Assembly (NCBI GenBank): GCA_024102815.1
Contig: JAGFJJ010000078.1
Coordinates: 62,001-126,000, forward strand
Reading direction: 5' to 3'
Origin: Phycisphaerae bacterium
GTDB lineage: Bacteria; Planctomycetota; Phycisphaerae; UBA1845
Length of the DNA: 64,000 nucleotides
A program made the translations under genes and the position numbers. Below the pieces are notes generated by a model. That model was not told the origin of the DNA and ran no database searches. It saw only the letters and a program-made list of their open reading frames with translations. Within the stretch, counting starts at the first letter, position 1, and every line of letters starts with the position of its first letter. This document shows positions 61,865 through 64,000 of the stretch, in pieces.

Positions 61865-63964
61865 CTACTTCCGCCGTCGGAAGCGCCGCGTCTGGCTCCG
61901 CAGACCCAACCAGCCGAAGAGGGCGAAGATCATGCCCATCGCCGTGCCGTTTCCACAGGCTCCGCAGAGGTTGATACCGTCCACGGTGCCTTGTCCGTAG
62001 TCGCTGTCGCAAACGTTGCCGATGCCGTCGTTATCCGCATCGGCCTGGTCGGCATTGGCGGCGTTCGGGCAGTTGTCGCAGACATCCCCGAGGCCGTCCT
62101 CGTCGGCATCCGCCTGATCGGCATTGGCCGTGTTCGGGCAGTTGTCCTCGGCGTCTTCCACGCCATCCTCGTCGGCATCGATGACCTGCGGCGGCGGCGG
62201 CTCTTCTTCGCAGGCGTCGCCCACGCCGTTGCCGTCGGTGTCCGCCTGGGACGGATTGGCATCGTCCGGGCAGTTGTCGCAAACATCGCCGACTCCGTCG
62301 CCGTCGCGATCGGCCTGGTTGGCGTTCGCATCGGCCGAGCAGTTGTCACAATCGTTACCCACGCCGTCCCCGTCGGCGTCACCCTGTGTCGGGTTGGCAA
62401 CGTCCGGACAGTTGTCACAAACGTCGCCACGAACGTCGTTGTCCGCGTCGGCCTGACCCGGATTGAAATCGTCCGGGCAGTTGTCCGTCTCGTCGGCGAT
62501 GCCATCGAGATCGGTATCCACCGGCTGCCCGCCGCCACCGTCTGTATTGCACAGGCCGTTGCCGTCCGGGTCGGGTCCGTCGTCCAGCGGATCGAACGAA
62601 CCCGACGAGCAGTCATCGCAGCCGTCAAAGTCGGAGTCCCCGCAGGACGTGGCGCTGTTGGGTGCAAGGTCGCAGAAGTCGGCCACGCCGTCGCCGTCGG
62701 AATCAAGCTGGTTGGACTCCTTGGCTCGCGGGCAGTTCTGCGTATTCACCGGGTCGGACACGTCGCAGATGCCGTCGCCGTCCGTATCCGTTCCGTCGTT
62801 GGCCGTGTTGACCGTCCCTGAGGAGCAGTCGTCGCAGCCGTCCTGGTCGCTGTCGCGGCAGCGGAACTTGTCGTTGGGGAAGTTGTCCTGGGCGTCCGGG
62901 ACACCGTCACCATCGGAGTCGGGATTGGGGTTGCCCCCGCCGCCGGTCGATTCGCAGGCATCTCCGATTCCGTCGGTGTCGCTGTCCGTTTGCGAGGCGT
63001 TGCTCGTATTCGGGCAGTTGTCGCAGCCGTCGCCGACGCCGTCGCCGTCGACATCAGCCTGCGCCGGATTGAAGAACGCCGGGCAGTTATCGCAGACGTT
63101 TCCGAAGCCGTCGCCGTCGGTGTCCAGTTGATCTTCGTTCGGGAAGTTGGGGCAGTTGTCGATCGTGTCCTCGGCTCCATCGTTGTCGCCGTCGACGAAC
63201 GTGCAGGCCCCCTGAGACTTCGGCAGGACGTAGTTGAACCAGTCGTCGAAGCCTTCGGCCCCTTCGAGCAGGCTTGCAAGGCGGTCCACGTCGGGATGGC
63301 GGCCGTTCTGGAGCGTCATCGGATCGAAGAAGAATTCGCCGTCGCGGTCGATGTCCGTGCTGCATTCTCCAAATGGAGCTGCGGACACGCCGTTGTAGTA
63401 GTCGACCAGAAGCACAATGTCGCTGGCCAGCGACTTGTTGTCGGCGTTCACGTTGCCCGGGTGCGAGCGATAGACAATCCGCTGCGCGCCGTCGCCCATG
63501 TACGTGATGACCGTCGCCTCGCCGGGCATGATGGCGCGGCTCAGAACGAGCTCGTACTCGTCGTTGGCGATACGTGTGACGCCGTCGATGGTAATCGCCG
63601 GGAGGCTTGGATTGCTCACGCGGAACGGGTTGCCCGCGTTGCTGGTTTCGCAGATCGTCCAGCAGTCCACGTCACCGACGAGCACCGTACCCGGACTGTC
63701 CAGGTCAATCACAACCGTAATCGGCTCGACCGCGCTGCCGATGCCCTGGATGTCGCCCGGGCTGATCCCGCCACCGGAGAGCGTGGGCGCCGCCGGCGCA
63801 TACGGCTGGCGCGCATCGATGGTCCCCGGGCGCGGCGTGGTGTCGTTGATGACAACCTTACCGGGCGCGCAAACGCCGTCGGCCGATTGCCCCATCGCCT
63901 GGTTCACCATCAGTCCGCTTGCCAGAACGAGCAATCCGATCGCGTTCCATCGCAGACCAACCAT
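61865..63964 (-). CDS. Thrombospondin type 3 repeat surface protein with C-terminal sorting tail
   Basis: A 699-residue exported protein. A signal peptide ends near AMGQS; residues about 30-260 form a non-repeat region including a dockerin-like stretch ([17 protein letters not shown]). From about residue 260 to 660 there are many DxDxDGxxDxxDNCP units, the calcium-binding thrombospondin type 3 repeat. The C-terminus has [12 protein letters not shown], a hydrophobic span ([11 protein letters not shown]) and RRFRRRK, the cysteine-helix-arginine layout of MYXO-CTERM-like sorting signals. It is probably an anchored or processed surface protein. It ends before a bidirectional terminator. Confidence 0.9.
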   Translation of the reverse strand: MVGLRWNAIGLLVLASGLMVNQAMGQSADGVCAPGKVVINDTTPRPGTIDARQPYAPAAPTLSGGGISPGDIQGIGSAVEPITVVIDLDSPGTVLVGDVDCWTICETSNAGNPFRVSNPSLPAITIDGVTRIANDEYELVLSRAIMPGEATVITYMGDGAQRIVYRSHPGNVNADNKSLASDIVLLVDYYNGVSAAPFGECSTDIDRDGEFFFDPMTLQNGRHPDVDRLASLLEGAEGFDDWFNYVLPKSQGACTFVDGDNDGAEDTIDNCPNFPNEDQLDTDGDGFGNVCDNCPAFFNPAQADVDGDGVGDGCDNCPNTSNASQTDSDTDGIGDACESTGGGGNPNPDSDGDGVPDAQDNFPNDKFRCRDSDQDGCDDCSSGTVNTANDGTDTDGDGICDVSDPVNTQNCPRAKESNQLDSDGDGVADFCDLAPNSATSCGDSDFDGCDDCSSGSFDPLDDGPDPDGNGLCNTDGGGGQPVDTDLDGIADETDNCPDDFNPGQADADNDVRGDVCDNCPDVANPTQGDADGDGVGNDCDNCSADANANQADRDGDGVGDVCDNCPDDANPSQADTDGNGVGDACEEEPPPPQVIDADEDGVEDAEDNCPNTANADQADADEDGLGDVCDNCPNAANADQADADNDGIGNVCDSDYGQGTVDGINLCGACGNGTAMGMIFALFGWLGLRSQTRRFRRRK

Positions 63965-64000
63965 CGCGCGGTTCCGCAGTTGTCCGCTGCTGTCCTTGAA

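Noticed and set aside
62000..63200. Possible CRISPR or tandem DNA repeat array
   Set aside because: The repetition follows the codons of thrombospondin type 3 repeats, varies in unit length and has no spacer structure.

Overview
ORGANISM. High GC, outer-membrane lipid A synthesis (lpxA), kinase-linked ECF sigma factors, dockerin-like and thrombospondin type 3 secreted proteins, C-terminal sorting tails and many small zinc-ribbon or membrane proteins together suggest a planctomycete-like bacterium (Planctomycetota, perhaps Phycisphaerae-related). A complete MreB/MreC pair suggests a rod- or shape-controlled relative. This placement is inferred from gene content only.

REGION 1 (1-23456): an integrative conjugative element (ICE), right end inside the window and left end outside it. 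It begins with a truncated small ICE gene and a DUF2958 gene. A minus-strand cargo block follows: ECF sigma factor, serine/threonine kinase with TPRs, and a polytopic membrane protein. The plus-strand transfer operon then runs: hypothetical gene, a sigma factor split over two overlapping frames, traF-type peptidase, candidate oriT gap, DUF3363-type relaxase, traG coupling ATPase, a ribbon-helix-helix gene, and the mating-pair genes trbB-C-D-E-J-J2-L-F-G-I. DUF2274, zinc-ribbon, excisionase-like and tyrosine integrase genes close it. The order resembles Tn4371-type ICEs. The integrase ends 87 bases before the 3' end of the tmRNA gene (ssrA, minus strand), the likely integration target.

REGION 2 (23456-32961): ssrA, then chromosomal genes: a 14-repeat secreted protein with a dockerin-like tail, small hypothetical genes, cysteine desulfurase, a phosphoglycerate-dehydrogenase-like enzyme, a formyltransferase, and two membrane proteins.

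REGION 3 (33175-44366): the most unusual locus. Two tandem paralogous 117-residue precursors carry a knottin-like six-cysteine tail behind a conserved leader-like hydrophobic segment. They precede a PqqD-like protein, an HprK-related kinase A and a nucleotidyltransferase, all tightly spaced, and then glycosyltransferases. This looks like an HPr-rel-A peptide-modification or surface-glycan system with identifiable candidate substrates. A PQQ-dependent sugar dehydrogenase homologue with an IPTL-CTERM-like tail and a further GT39-like enzyme follow.

REGION 4 (44379-52218): corA, mreC, mreB, a 52-residue membrane protein missed by normal length cut-offs and a coiled-coil membrane protein (minus strand); then an M48 peptidase and a FolD homologue with substituted active-site residues (plus strand).

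REGION 5 (52219-64000): a 1335-residue secreted dockerin/Cys-rich protein with a terminator, an ECF sigma/anti-sigma pair, tRNA-Ile, lpxA, uracil-DNA glycosylase, an alpha/beta hydrolase, a DUF1573-type gene interrupted by one in-frame UGA at an expected cysteine position and followed by a hairpin resembling a bacterial SECIS element, and a thrombospondin type 3 repeat protein with a C-terminal sorting tail. No CRISPR array, rRNA or insertion sequence was seen.
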